From the NCBI GenBank assembly GCA_964635965.1, contig CAZWQX010000149.1, positions 1 to 9,414 on the forward strand: a DNA stretch of 9,414 bases. Direction: 5' to 3'. The DNA comes from JAKVAV01 sp964635965 (GTDB lineage: Bacteria; Bacteroidota; Bacteroidia; Flavobacteriales_D; Cryomorphaceae). The number at the start of each line of letters is the position of its first letter. Position 1 is the first letter of the stretch. The notes beneath the pieces are model-generated. The model did no database searches, was not told the origin of the DNA, and was given only the letters and a program-made list of their open reading frames with translations. Positions 1-6,497 of this stretch are shown one piece after another. A program made the position numbers and the translations under genes.

Positions 1-799
1 TAGCTCCCCAAAATGAAATAATAGGCTTTTTGAAAGCCGATGCGATGTGCATCATTCCCGTATCAGGAGTTACCACTAAACCAGCCTGTTTAATCAAGAA
101 AGCCGATTGATGAAGATTGGTGAGTCCCGCAGCATTTAAAACATGACCCCCTCCCTTTTCGGAAATTTCTTTTCCTTCTTCTTGTTCTGAAGGTCCACCC
201 AGCAGTATAATGTTCTTAGTTGTTTCACGACAAAGCCTTATGTATTGATTCATTCTTGGTTTCTTTCGCCAATGAGTTGCAGAAATGACGAGGGCGACGT
301 AATTTTCCCGAATATGCTGAGGAACAAACTCGGGCCATAAATCCTCTGATTCAGGAATGAAATAGTCCAATCCCTTATTATCGTTCTCAATCTTAAAGAT
401 TTTCAAGGTCTCCATGTAGCGATCAACTATATGGATATCGGGCATGCGATTGATTCCAAAATTCACTAACAGCCACTTTTCCCAATTCAATTTTCTAAAT
501 GAAAATGAGAGCATTCGTAAAGCCTTCTTTACACGGGCCGATCTTAGATTTCGGTGTAAGTCGATGATGTAGTCATATCTCTCTTCCTTCAATTGGTCAA
601 CCACCTCATTCGTACTCTTTTCAATTCCATAAACCTTTTGGATAAAAGGATTGGGCTCAAGGATTGATTTAAATCGATTCTTAGTCAGGTAATGGATTTC
701 AGCACCATCGTGCATCTGTTGAGCCAAGTTTCTCACCACCGGGGTGGTGAGCACTATATCCCCGATGGAGCTGAAACGGATGATTAAGACTTTCGCCAA
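1..799 (-). CDS. Family 9 glycosyltransferase (ADP-heptose:LPS heptosyltransferase-like), C-terminus cut by window edge
   Basis: Reading leftwards from a TTG at 797-799 gives 266 residues, still open at base 1. The N-terminus AKVLIIRFSSIGDIVLTTPV is the typical first beta strand and glycine loop of GT9 enzymes. Near the visible end stands TPDTGMMHIASAFKKP, the donor-binding motif of the C-terminal Rossmann domain. Family members are usually about 330-350 residues, so some 70-80 are probably missing. By family it transfers a heptose or similar sugar from a nucleotide donor to the inner core of lipopolysaccharide at the cytoplasmic face of the inner membrane; the exact sugar cannot be read here. 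TTG is chosen because the frame has no ATG before the family's N-terminal motif, an in-frame TGA lies upstream at 833-835, and a promoter-like box sits 14 bases before it. Transcribed divergently from tatD. Confidence 0.88.
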   Translation of the reverse strand, partial: MAKVLIIRFSSIGDIVLTTPVVRNLAQQMHDGAEIHYLTKNRFKSILEPNPFIQKVYGIEKSTNEVVDQLKEERYDYIIDLHRNLRSARVKKALRMLSFSFRKLNWEKWLLVNFGINRMPDIHIVDRYMETLKIFKIENDNKGLDYFIPESEDLWPEFVPQHIRENYVALVISATHWRKKPRMNQYIRLCRETTKNIILLGGPSEQEEGKEISEKGGGHVLNAAGLTNLHQSAFLIKQAGLVVTPDTGMMHIASAFKKPIISFWGA

Positions 800-813
800 A
801 AAATTGATTTTTT

Positions 814-848
814 CAAATGTAACCGATTTACGTCATTTGCATCGCAAA
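814..848 (-). promoter_or_regulatory. Putative Bacteroidota-type promoter of the glycosyltransferase gene
   Basis: On the minus strand TACATTTG (821 down to 814) matches the Bacteroidota -7 consensus TAnnTTTG at every fixed position. A TTTG (848 down to 845) could be the -33 element, but the 23-base spacer is longer than the usual 19-21. The -7 box ends 14 bases before the TTG start, implying a leader of under 10 bases. Inferred from consensus only. Confidence 0.4.
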
Positions 849-849
849 T
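835..849. repeat. Perfect short inverted repeat between divergent genes
   Basis: ATTTGC and GCAAAT flank the three bases ATC. The repeat lies in the 59-base gap between the divergent glycosyltransferase and tatD genes and covers the possible -33 element of the former. It could be a small operator. Six-base arms in an AT-rich gap also arise by chance, so this is a site to note rather than a demonstrated element. Confidence 0.3.
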
Positions 850-858
850 TCATCACTC

Positions 859-1638
859 GTGAAACTCGTAGACACCCACTCTCACATGTATCTTCCTCAA
901 TTTGAGGATGACCTCAACGCTTGTATGGAGGAGGCAAAAAGTGATGGGGTCGTTTATACCATTCTCCCTAATATTGATGTGAACAGTATCCCTCAATTGC
1001 AGGGTTTGAAAAATGCATTCCCGAATCAATGCGGGTCAATGATGGGTCTCCATCCCTGCTCGGTTAGAGCTGACTTCAGGGAACAGTTGGATACGATTTA
1101 CACAGAATTGACATCAGGAAATTACTTAGCAGTTGGTGAGATTGGAATTGATCTTTATTGGGATAAATCAAATCTTCCCGAACAAATAGAAGCTTTTGAG
1201 ATACAAATAGATTGGGCCAAAGAACATTCGCTACCCATCGCTATACATGCTCGCGAATCTTTTGATGAAATTTTTGAAGTTCTCGATCGCAAACACGACG
1301 ACCGTTTAAGAGGCGTCTTCCACTGTTTCACCGGAAATAGCGATCAAGCGGCAAGGGCTCTTGACTATTCAGGTTTTTACTTGGGAATTGGCGGAGTAGT
1401 AACATTTAAGAATAGTGGATTGGATAAGGTTGTCAGAGAAATCGACTTAAAACATCTGGTTCTAGAAACGGATGCTCCCTACCTAAGCCCGCATCCGTTT
1501 CGCGGAAAGCGTAATGAAACCAAAAGAACCCGCTTGGTAGCAGAAAAAGTAGCCGACGTCCAGGGCAAATCCATCGAAGAGGTGGCGAGAATTACCACGG
1601 AAAACGCAAAAAATCTTTTTGATTTACATGAAATCTGA
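859..1638 (+). CDS. tatD: TatD family metal-dependent deoxyribonuclease
   Basis: A 259-residue protein of normal TatD length, starting at GTG 859. TatD enzymes are TIM-barrel amidohydrolase-fold hydrolases with two metal ions, acting in the cytoplasm as 3'-5' exonucleases or DNA-repair and quality-control nucleases. All expected ligands are visible: the HxH pair H7 and H9 in DTHSHMYLPQF, E94 in AVGEIGIDLYW, H130 in IAIHARE, H155 in VFHCFTG and D205 in LETDAPYLSPHPFRGKRNE. GTG is the only start that keeps the metal-binding N-terminal strand, which follows four residues later. The last 11 bases overlap the start of ansA, suggesting coupled translation. The link to asparaginase is probably one of convenience; I see no shared pathway. 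Substrate specificity among TatD paralogues cannot be decided from sequence. Confidence 0.95.
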   Translation: MKLVDTHSHMYLPQFEDDLNACMEEAKSDGVVYTILPNIDVNSIPQLQGLKNAFPNQCGSMMGLHPCSVRADFREQLDTIYTELTSGNYLAVGEIGIDLYWDKSNLPEQIEAFEIQIDWAKEHSLPIAIHARESFDEIFEVLDRKHDDRLRGVFHCFTGNSDQAARALDYSGFYLGIGGVVTFKNSGLDKVVREIDLKHLVLETDAPYLSPHPFRGKRNETKRTRLVAEKVADVQGKSIEEVARITTENAKNLFDLHEI

Positions 1639-2659
1639 GCGTAAAGTACTCATCATCTATACTGGTGGTACAATCGGTATGGTACAAAACCATGAAACAA
1701 ACAGGTTGATTCCATTCGATTTTGCCACCCTGGAAGAGCAAATCCCTGAAATCAAGAACCTCCCTACACAAATTACCAGTATATCTTTTGAAGAACCTCT
1801 TGACAGCAGCAATGTAGGGTTAAATGAGTGGACAAAGCTGGCGAATCTCGTCGAAGACCACTATGACGACTTTGATGGTTTCGTCATTCTTCATGGCAGT
1901 GATACAATGGCCTACACCGCATCTGCTTTGAGTTTCATGTTCGTAAACCTCTCCAAACCCGTGATACTCACAGGCTCGCAATTACCTATCGGTGTTGTTA
2001 GAACAGATGGGAAGGAAAACATCATTACCGCGATCGAAATAGCCTCGGCCTATGAATACGGTAAAGCCCTCGTTCCTGAGGTTGCCATTTATTTCGAGTA
2101 TCATTTGTATCGAGGTAATAGAACCTACAAACACAATGCCGAGCATTTTGAAGCTTTCGAATCTCCAAACTATCCCTTCTTAGCTGAAGCGGGAGTTCAT
2201 ATCAAATACAACAGAGAGTTTATCAGGCCTCCGTCAAAATTACCGTTTCGGATTGAAACGGATTTAGATAATCATGTAGTTATATTAACCCTTTTCCCAG
2301 GTATTTCTCCCAAGATTGTTCAGGCGGCGCTTTCTATTCCAGAAAACAAAGTATTGATCATCAGAACCTACGGAAGTGGGAATGCGATGACTGCTCCTTG
2401 GTTTCTTGAAGCATTGGCGGAGGCGAAAAAATCAGGACTGTTAATGATCAACGAATCCCAATGCAGAGGGGGTGGGGTTCATCAAGGAAAGTATGAAGCC
2501 AGCGCTGAACTTGAGAAAATAGGACTCATTAGCGCTCAAGACATGCAACTTGAAGCGTGTGTAGCAAAATGCATGTACTTGCTGGGCCAAAATTTATCGC
2601 CAAAAGAGTTTGCGGCTTACTTCACTAGCGATTTACGAGGAGAGGTAACCGTTTCTTAA
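1628..2659 (+). CDS. ansA: Type I (cytoplasmic) L-asparaginase
   Basis: A 343-residue protein that hydrolyses L-asparagine to aspartate and ammonia. It has no signal peptide, as expected for the cytoplasmic type I enzyme. YTGGTIGM at 11-18 carries the nucleophilic Thr14, and HGSDTMAYTA at 89-98 is the second active-site motif, with Ser91 where HGTDTM is usual and Asp92 kept. LTGSQLPIG..RTDGKEN and YRGNRTYKHNAE with Lys168 follow, and the C-terminus DLRGEVTVS is typical of the family. ATG 1628 is preferred over an in-frame TTG at 1619, because it removes only three residues and starts at the usual distance before the first strand. It overlaps tatD by 11 bases. No clear terminator follows before the tRNA gene. 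Confidence 0.95.
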   Translation: MKSERKVLIIYTGGTIGMVQNHETNRLIPFDFATLEEQIPEIKNLPTQITSISFEEPLDSSNVGLNEWTKLANLVEDHYDDFDGFVILHGSDTMAYTASALSFMFVNLSKPVILTGSQLPIGVVRTDGKENIITAIEIASAYEYGKALVPEVAIYFEYHLYRGNRTYKHNAEHFEAFESPNYPFLAEAGVHIKYNREFIRPPSKLPFRIETDLDNHVVILTLFPGISPKIVQAALSIPENKVLIIRTYGSGNAMTAPWFLEALAEAKKSGLLMINESQCRGGGVHQGKYEASAELEKIGLISAQDMQLEACVAKCMYLLGQNLSPKEFAAYFTSDLRGEVTVS

Positions 2660-2766
2660 CTCAGTTTAACCTATCAATGGTTTAGGTATTTACTTTCAGC
2701 GCAGAGTACATTTTTTTGTATTTTGGCGCCCGCTTTGCCGTATGGATGAACGCATTCAGGCAATTC
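2660..2766. other. Intergenic region upstream of tRNA-Ser, possible promoter
   Basis: A gap of 107 bases between ansA and the tRNA. ACCTA (2669-2673) and TAGGT (2683-2687) could form a five-pair hairpin without a T run, too weak to call a terminator. TACATTTT at 2707-2714 matches seven of eight positions of TAnnTTTG on the plus strand and could drive the tRNA, but I see no good -33 partner at the right distance. Nothing else is apparent. Confidence 0.2.
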
Positions 2767-2853
2767 GGAGAGGTGGCCGAGTGGTTTAAGGCGCACGCCT
2801 GGAAAGCGTGTTTCCCCGAGAGGGGATCGGGGGTTCGAATCCCTTCCTCTCCG
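2767..2853 (+). tRNA. tRNA-Ser (anticodon GGA)
   Basis: The whole cloverleaf can be drawn. The acceptor stem GGAGAGG (2767-2773) pairs with CCTCTCC (2846-2852), with discriminator G2853. The D arm uses GCC 2776-2778 with GGC 2790-2792. The anticodon stem CACGC/GCGTG encloses loop CTGGAAA with anticodon GGA at 2801-2803, which reads UCC and UCU. A long variable arm CCCC-GAGA-GGGG (2814-2825) marks it as a class II serine tRNA. The T loop is TTCGAAT (2834-2840) on a stem with two G-U pairs. CCA is not encoded and must be added after transcription, as is common in Bacteroidota. Confidence 0.97.
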
Positions 2854-2939
2854 CTACGGAGTGTCATTATTTTGACTTTATTTGTACCGTTATTTTACAT
2901 GTTCTAAAAAATCTACGTAAAAACCAACTTTTGGAAACC

Positions 2940-3803
2940 ATGAAGAAATTACTCACCGCACTTACTTTAAGTGTACTTTTCAGTTTTGGCATTGTCAACT
3001 TTGGATATGCCCAATCGGAAGCTGAGGGAGATTCAACGCAGATGGAGGCTATGGCCGATGATGCGACTGAAACCGAAGCAGAAATGGAAGAAGCTGCACC
3101 AGTTATGGAAGAGGAAGAACCTGCCGAATCCATGGAAGAAGAAACTGCTGCGGTTGATACCAAAAAAACTTTCCACCAGGTCGTTAAGGACACTTTTATC
3201 GATGGTGGGCCTTTCTTCATGTCATTCGTATTGATCTGTTTGATCTTAGGTTTGGCATTGAGTATTGAAAGAATTATTTACCTCAACATGGCAAGCACCA
3301 ACAAAACCAAACTTCTCAAAAACGTAGAAGATTCTTTGGTGTCAGGTGGTGTAGAAGCTGCAAAAGACGTTTGTCGAAACACACGCGGACCGATTGCTTC
3401 AATTTTCTACCAAGGGCTTGAGCGTTATGACGAGGGAATCGATATGGTTGAGAAATCAGTAGTTTCTTACGGAGGTGTTCAAATGGGGCTTTTAGAAAAA
3501 GGTCTTTCTTGGATTTCTCTTTTCATTGCGCTAGCACCAATGCTTGGTTTCATGGGAACGGTAATCGGTATGATCGAAGCCTTTGATGCGATTGCAGCGG
3601 AAAACAATATCTCACCGGGTGTTGTGGCAAACGGTATTAAAGTGGCCTTGATTACTACGGTATCGGGTCTTATCGTTGCGATTATCCTTCAGATTTTCTA
3701 CAACTACATCGTTTCTAAAGTAGACGGTATCGTAAACGACATGGAAGATGCTTCTATTTCTCTAGTAGATATGCTTCTCCGTCACAAAACCTCTAAAGGG
3801 TAA
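2940..3803 (+). CDS. exbB: ExbB/TolQ/MotA-family proton channel subunit with signal peptide and acidic periplasmic arm
   Basis: A 287-residue inner-membrane protein, expected to assemble as the multimeric ring that, with ExbD, converts proton flow into work for outer-membrane transport. Residues 1-24 form a signal peptide (KK, hydrophobic core, likely cleavage after GYA24). Residues 26-73 hold 20 Asp or Glu and no Lys or Arg. Helices lie near 92-112, 190-213 and 234-256. The family core LAPMLGFMGTVIGMIEAF spans 198-215, and the third helix contains VALITTVSGLIVAI. ATG 2940 is chosen over an upstream ATG at 2808, because that one lies inside the tRNA and the signal peptide begins exactly at 2940; GGAA lies 5 bases upstream. 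First gene of a four-gene operon, 86 bases after the tRNA. The closest role is ExbB, though TolQ-like or gliding-related use cannot be excluded. Confidence 0.92.
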   Translation: MKKLLTALTLSVLFSFGIVNFGYAQSEAEGDSTQMEAMADDATETEAEMEEAAPVMEEEEPAESMEEETAAVDTKKTFHQVVKDTFIDGGPFFMSFVLICLILGLALSIERIIYLNMASTNKTKLLKNVEDSLVSGGVEAAKDVCRNTRGPIASIFYQGLERYDEGIDMVEKSVVSYGGVQMGLLEKGLSWISLFIALAPMLGFMGTVIGMIEAFDAIAAENNISPGVVANGIKVALITTVSGLIVAIILQIFYNYIVSKVDGIVNDMEDASISLVDMLLRHKTSKG

Positions 3804-3809
3804 TCTATC

Positions 3810-4226
3810 ATGGATACGAAAAAACTAGATACAGGTCTTACCGTACTGGCATTCGTAATTGGAATTGTCGGGCTGATTCTTGGAATCAGAATCATGGTAG
3901 GATATGAGGATGCAATTAGCCCGTCAATCTGGTTAGTATTCGCCTTAATGATCGTTGCAGGTGGAGCAGCAGTTCTTTTCGGATTGGTTCAACTTTTAAC
4001 CAATCTAAAGAGAAACATCTCCCTGCTAATTGGATTAATCGGATTCGTTGTGTTGGCATTTATTTGCTACAGCTTAGCGTCTGATGAAGTTCTTGCGACT
4101 TATGGTGAAGACGTCACAGCCAGTGCATCTCAGTTAAGTGGGATGGGCCTGATGGTTATGTATGTATTAGTTGTTGCTGCGGTATTGTTGGCAATAATTG
4201 GAGAAGTTGTACGTATTTTTAAATAA
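3810..4226 (+). CDS. Unrecognised four-helix inner-membrane protein in the exb operon
   Basis: I do not recognise this 138-residue protein. Hydrophobic segments lie near 9-29, 39-64, 69-89 and 111-135. The positive-inside rule gives a consistent topology: N-terminus MDTKK and C-terminus VRIFK inside, the NLKRN loop (65-69) inside, and two extracytoplasmic loops, one short (30-38, GYEDAISPS) and one acidic (90-110, with Asp92, Glu93, Glu100 and Asp101). No catalytic motif or soluble domain is visible. It begins 6 bases after exbB and ends 8 bases before the first exbD, so it is almost certainly co-translated with them. That position suggests an accessory subunit or assembly factor of the motor, which is inference from context only. 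Codon use and composition look like the neighbouring genes. Confidence 0.85.
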   Translation: MDTKKLDTGLTVLAFVIGIVGLILGIRIMVGYEDAISPSIWLVFALMIVAGGAAVLFGLVQLLTNLKRNISLLIGLIGFVVLAFICYSLASDEVLATYGEDVTASASQLSGMGLMVMYVLVVAAVLLAIIGEVVRIFK

Positions 4227-4234
4227 AGAGAAAG

Positions 4235-4942
4235 ATGGCTAGAAGACCTTTACAAGAGATTAATGCCGGCTCTATGGCCGATATTGCTTTCTTGTTGCTT
4301 ATCTTCTTCTTGGTAACCACAACCATGGACCAGGACATCGGGATTTTGCGACAGCTTCCTCCTCCTGTTCCTGAAGATTTAGAGCCGCCTGACGTTATCA
4401 AAAGAAACGTTTATGAGGTTTTGGTTAATAGCCAAAATCAGCTTTTGGTTGAAGAGAAAAGGATGGATATCAGAGATCTGAAAGAAGGGGCGAAACTGTT
4501 TTACACGAACCCTAACGACGATCCGAATCTTCCGAAACTGACCCGAATAACCAGATCATCCGTTCAGGAGAATATTAATAATCTGAAACAAGCTCTTCGC
4601 CAAGATCCTGACAGCAAAGATCTCAAAGACAAATTGGAAAAGTGGGAAGACAAAATGACCGCCATTGATCTTATAGGAGAGTACGACGAGCTGCCTACAT
4701 CGGCTTTGATTTCATTGCAAAATGACCGTGGTACTAAGTACGAGATGTATATCAAAGTGCAAAATGAATTAAGTGCGGCTATCAATGAGCTCAGAAATGA
4801 TCTTTCAATGGAAAAATTTGGTGTGGCCTACAGCGAGTTGAGCGTAACTAATGCTGAGGACAAGCCAAAAATCAAGGCAGTTCGTGCGGTATACCCCCAA
4901 AGGATATCTGAAGCTGAACCGAAAAACATTGGTGGTAACTAA
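4235..4942 (+). CDS. exbD: ExbD/TolR family protein, long form
   Basis: A 235-residue bitopic membrane protein that partners ExbB. A short cytoplasmic N-terminus (MARRPLQEINAGS) is followed by one helix at about 15-31. Asp16 in SMADIAFLLLIFFLV corresponds to the essential proton-carrying aspartate of E. coli ExbD. A proline-rich linker (LPPPVPEDLEPPD, 41-53) leads into the periplasmic domain, whose second half (ALISLQNDRGTKYEMYIKVQ, then NELSAAINELR) is recognisable. Between about 80 and 150 lies a charged, helix-prone stretch (NNLKQALRQDPDSKDLKDKLEKWEDK) that makes it much longer than the roughly 140 residues of E. coli ExbD. AGAGAAAG precedes the start by a few bases and is the clearest ribosome binding site in the operon. 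Followed by a second, shorter exbD after 14 bases. Confidence 0.93.
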   Translation: MARRPLQEINAGSMADIAFLLLIFFLVTTTMDQDIGILRQLPPPVPEDLEPPDVIKRNVYEVLVNSQNQLLVEEKRMDIRDLKEGAKLFYTNPNDDPNLPKLTRITRSSVQENINNLKQALRQDPDSKDLKDKLEKWEDKMTAIDLIGEYDELPTSALISLQNDRGTKYEMYIKVQNELSAAINELRNDLSMEKFGVAYSELSVTNAEDKPKIKAVRAVYPQRISEAEPKNIGGN

Positions 4943-4956
4943 AACAGGCAAGAACG

Positions 4957-5424
4957 ATGAGTAAATTCATTAGAAAAGGCAAAAAAGGGACCCCTGGTAT
5001 TTCCACGGCCTCATTGCCTGATATTATTTTCATGCTTCTGTTCTTTTTTATGGTTGTAACCGTAATGAGAGAGGATGATCCAAAGGTGAGTATTAGCAAA
5101 CCTTTGGCAACGGAAACTGAAAAGCTTGAGAAGAAAGCCTTAGTAGATTATATCAATGTTGGCCCACCGATAGACAAGCGATTCGGAACAGAACCGAAAA
5201 TTCAGCTGGACGATTCTTTTGCTGAGATTGCAGATATACAACTTTGGATTAAAGACAATCGTGAAGCTAGAGATGAAGCTGAAAAACCATTGATCACAAC
5301 CTCTTTAAAAGTAGATAGAGATACTAAAATGGGTGTTGTAACGGATATTAAACAAGAGTTGCGTGAAGCACAAGCCCTAAAAATCAATTATTCCGTGAAT
5401 AAGGGCTCCGCAATCGACAACTAA
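4957..5424 (+). CDS. exbD: ExbD/TolR family protein, short form
   Basis: A 155-residue second ExbD paralogue. A basic cytoplasmic N-terminus (MSKFIRKGKKGTPG) precedes a single helix at about 21-37 with the conserved aspartate at position 22 (SLPDIIFMLLFFFMVVTVM). The rest is periplasmic, with the LITTSLKVDRDTKMGVVTDIKQELREA segment corresponding to the D-x-x-x-x-G/V-x-x-D/E-x pattern of the ExbD fold near its C-terminus. It is near normal family length and clearly diverged from the preceding long ExbD, so this is not a recent duplication. Having two ExbD paralogues in one operon is a known arrangement in Bacteroidota; they may form a heterodimer in the ExbB ring, which is inference. It is the last gene before a strong terminator. 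Confidence 0.92.
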   Translation: MSKFIRKGKKGTPGISTASLPDIIFMLLFFFMVVTVMREDDPKVSISKPLATETEKLEKKALVDYINVGPPIDKRFGTEPKIQLDDSFAEIADIQLWIKDNREARDEAEKPLITTSLKVDRDTKMGVVTDIKQELREAQALKINYSVNKGSAIDN

Positions 5425-5442
5425 GATTTTTTACATGTAATG

Positions 5443-5478
5443 AAAAAACCGTGACTCGATTGAGTTGCGGTTTTTTTT
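5443..5478. terminator. Bidirectional intrinsic terminator between exbD and the CPBP gene
   Basis: AAAAAACCG (5443-5451) pairs with CGGTTTTTT (5468-5476), and ACTC (5454-5457) with GAGT (5462-5465) around loop GATT. A TG/TG internal mismatch separates the two helices. On the plus strand the hairpin runs into eight T. On the minus strand the A run supplies six T, so it can end transcription from both converging units. The TAA stop of the minus-strand CPBP gene (5477-5479) overlaps its edge. Confidence 0.92.
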
Positions 5479-6463
5479 ATTCGATATCCCTAACCTCCCT
5501 GTGATGTGGCTCGGTCTCCTGCTGCAGCCGATTGGCCAGTCGATTGTTTCTCCAACCTTTAGAATATTTCGTCAAGAAGAAAATTCCTACCACAATAATT
5601 GCAATCGAAGCTAAAACCAGGAGCCAATCTAACCATGTGGCGTTAAACTGATCCACTTCTTCAGGAATATACTCCCTGGCTAACAAAAGCATCAAGAAAA
5701 GAGCCAATGTGTTATTGATAAAGTGAGCAATAATGGGAGCCCACAGCGATTTCGACCAAACAAATAAATAACCTAGCAAGGCCCCCAGAATAAACCTGGG
5801 AAGGAATCCGTAGAACTGAAGATGGAAAGCGCTGAAGATAAAAGCTGAAATCCAAACCGCAAGGTGCACGTTACCCGTCCATTTCCTGAGAATTGGAAGT
5901 ACTACCCCTCTGAAGATCATCTCTTCACCAAAAGCCGGAAGCAGGGCTAAAACCACTATGTTTACCAGAAATACATTAATGTCGGGTGAACCGGCAATTG
6001 CCTCCGTGAGTAAGGCTGCCGATTCTTCTAAACCTAGCAATGTCTTCTCAACTCCCGCAAGAAACTCAGGGAAAACAATGCTCTGATTTGCCCATGCAAG
6101 AACATTGATTAAAGGAAGAGCGGCAATGATCATTATGATTGATCCGACGGCAAATTGTGGTAAAATGAATCTAAACCCGAGGTATTTCTTCCAATTCGTT
6201 GAACAGAGTGCGGCAAATATGATGGCAGGAACCACAAAAAGGCCTAAATGCTGAAAAAATAACAGGAGGCGGTTCATGCGGATGACCTGCTCGTTCTCAT
6301 AATCACTGATTAAGGTCGGATTCTCAAACAAACTTACTCCCCATAAGGCATTCAGTAAGCCTTGCCCCATCAATAAAAAGAGTCCGACGCAAAAAAAGGC
6401 CAGCAAGAACAGTACGATCAGCTGCAGAAACGGATCGGCGTTTGAAAAGGGTCTTGAACCCAT
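5477..6463 (-). CDS. CPBP family intramembrane metalloprotease (CAAX/Rce1-like)
   Basis: A 328-residue polytopic membrane protein with about eight hydrophobic segments. It carries the CPBP (Abi) motifs in order: the glutamate pair in AFGEEMIFRGVVLP (E180, E181, R185), the histidine in SAFHLQFYGFLPRFILGALLG (H214), and the third motif in WAPIIAHFINNTLAL (H247, N251). In Rce1 these residues form the metal-independent or metal-assisted active site in the membrane. Prokaryotic members serve in protein maturation, sorting-like roles or peptide immunity, and the substrate cannot be told here. No bacteriocin or prenylation genes are adjacent, so a general housekeeping role is as likely as immunity. 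ATG 6463 is the first start and gives the family's usual N-terminus (PFSNADPFLQL). Convergent with the exb operon, divergent from dusB with a 34-base gap. No good promoter seen. Confidence 0.9.
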   Translation of the reverse strand: MGSRPFSNADPFLQLIVLFLLAFFCVGLFLLMGQGLLNALWGVSLFENPTLISDYENEQVIRMNRLLLFFQHLGLFVVPAIIFAALCSTNWKKYLGFRFILPQFAVGSIIMIIAALPLINVLAWANQSIVFPEFLAGVEKTLLGLEESAALLTEAIAGSPDINVFLVNIVVLALLPAFGEEMIFRGVVLPILRKWTGNVHLAVWISAFIFSAFHLQFYGFLPRFILGALLGYLFVWSKSLWAPIIAHFINNTLALFLMLLLAREYIPEEVDQFNATWLDWLLVLASIAIIVVGIFFLTKYSKGWRNNRLANRLQQETEPHHREVRDIE

Positions 6464-6484
6464 CCAAAGGGATTTTTAATTTTG
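6453..6484 (+). promoter_or_regulatory. Putative Bacteroidota-type promoter of dusB
   Basis: TAATTTTG at 6477-6484 matches all fixed positions of the -7 consensus TAnnTTTG. CTTG at 6453-6456, 20 bases upstream, is a plausible -33 element and lies inside the start of the oppositely oriented CPBP gene. The box ends 13 bases before the dusB ATG, implying a leader of only a few bases. No mapping data; consensus match only. Confidence 0.55.
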
Positions 6485-6497
6485 CACTCTATTTATC

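Noticed and set aside
1619..1627. TTG start three codons upstream for the asparaginase
   Set aside because: ATG at 1628 gives a normal family N-terminus. The TTG adds only three residues and lies deeper in tatD.
2682..2907. Overlapping open frames on both strands across the tRNA, giving peptides such as SGEEGIRTPDPLSGKHAF and GEVAEWFKAHAWKACFPE
   Set aside because: These are the well-known spurious translations of a serine tRNA gene; the cloverleaf explains the sequence fully.
2808..2939. N-terminal extension of ExbB starting inside the tRNA
   Set aside because: The extra 44 residues are translated tRNA and leader. A clean signal peptide starts at ATG 2940.
2867..3220. 117-codon minus-strand frame rich in Ser and Ala opposite the start of exbB
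   Set aside because: It is the mirror of the Glu/Ala-rich acidic stretch of ExbB; no start signal or family resemblance.
5477..6463. CPBP protein as part of a bacteriocin or abortive-infection defence system
   Set aside because: The family includes immunity proteins, but no toxin, leader peptide or defence gene is adjacent; the neighbours are housekeeping genes.
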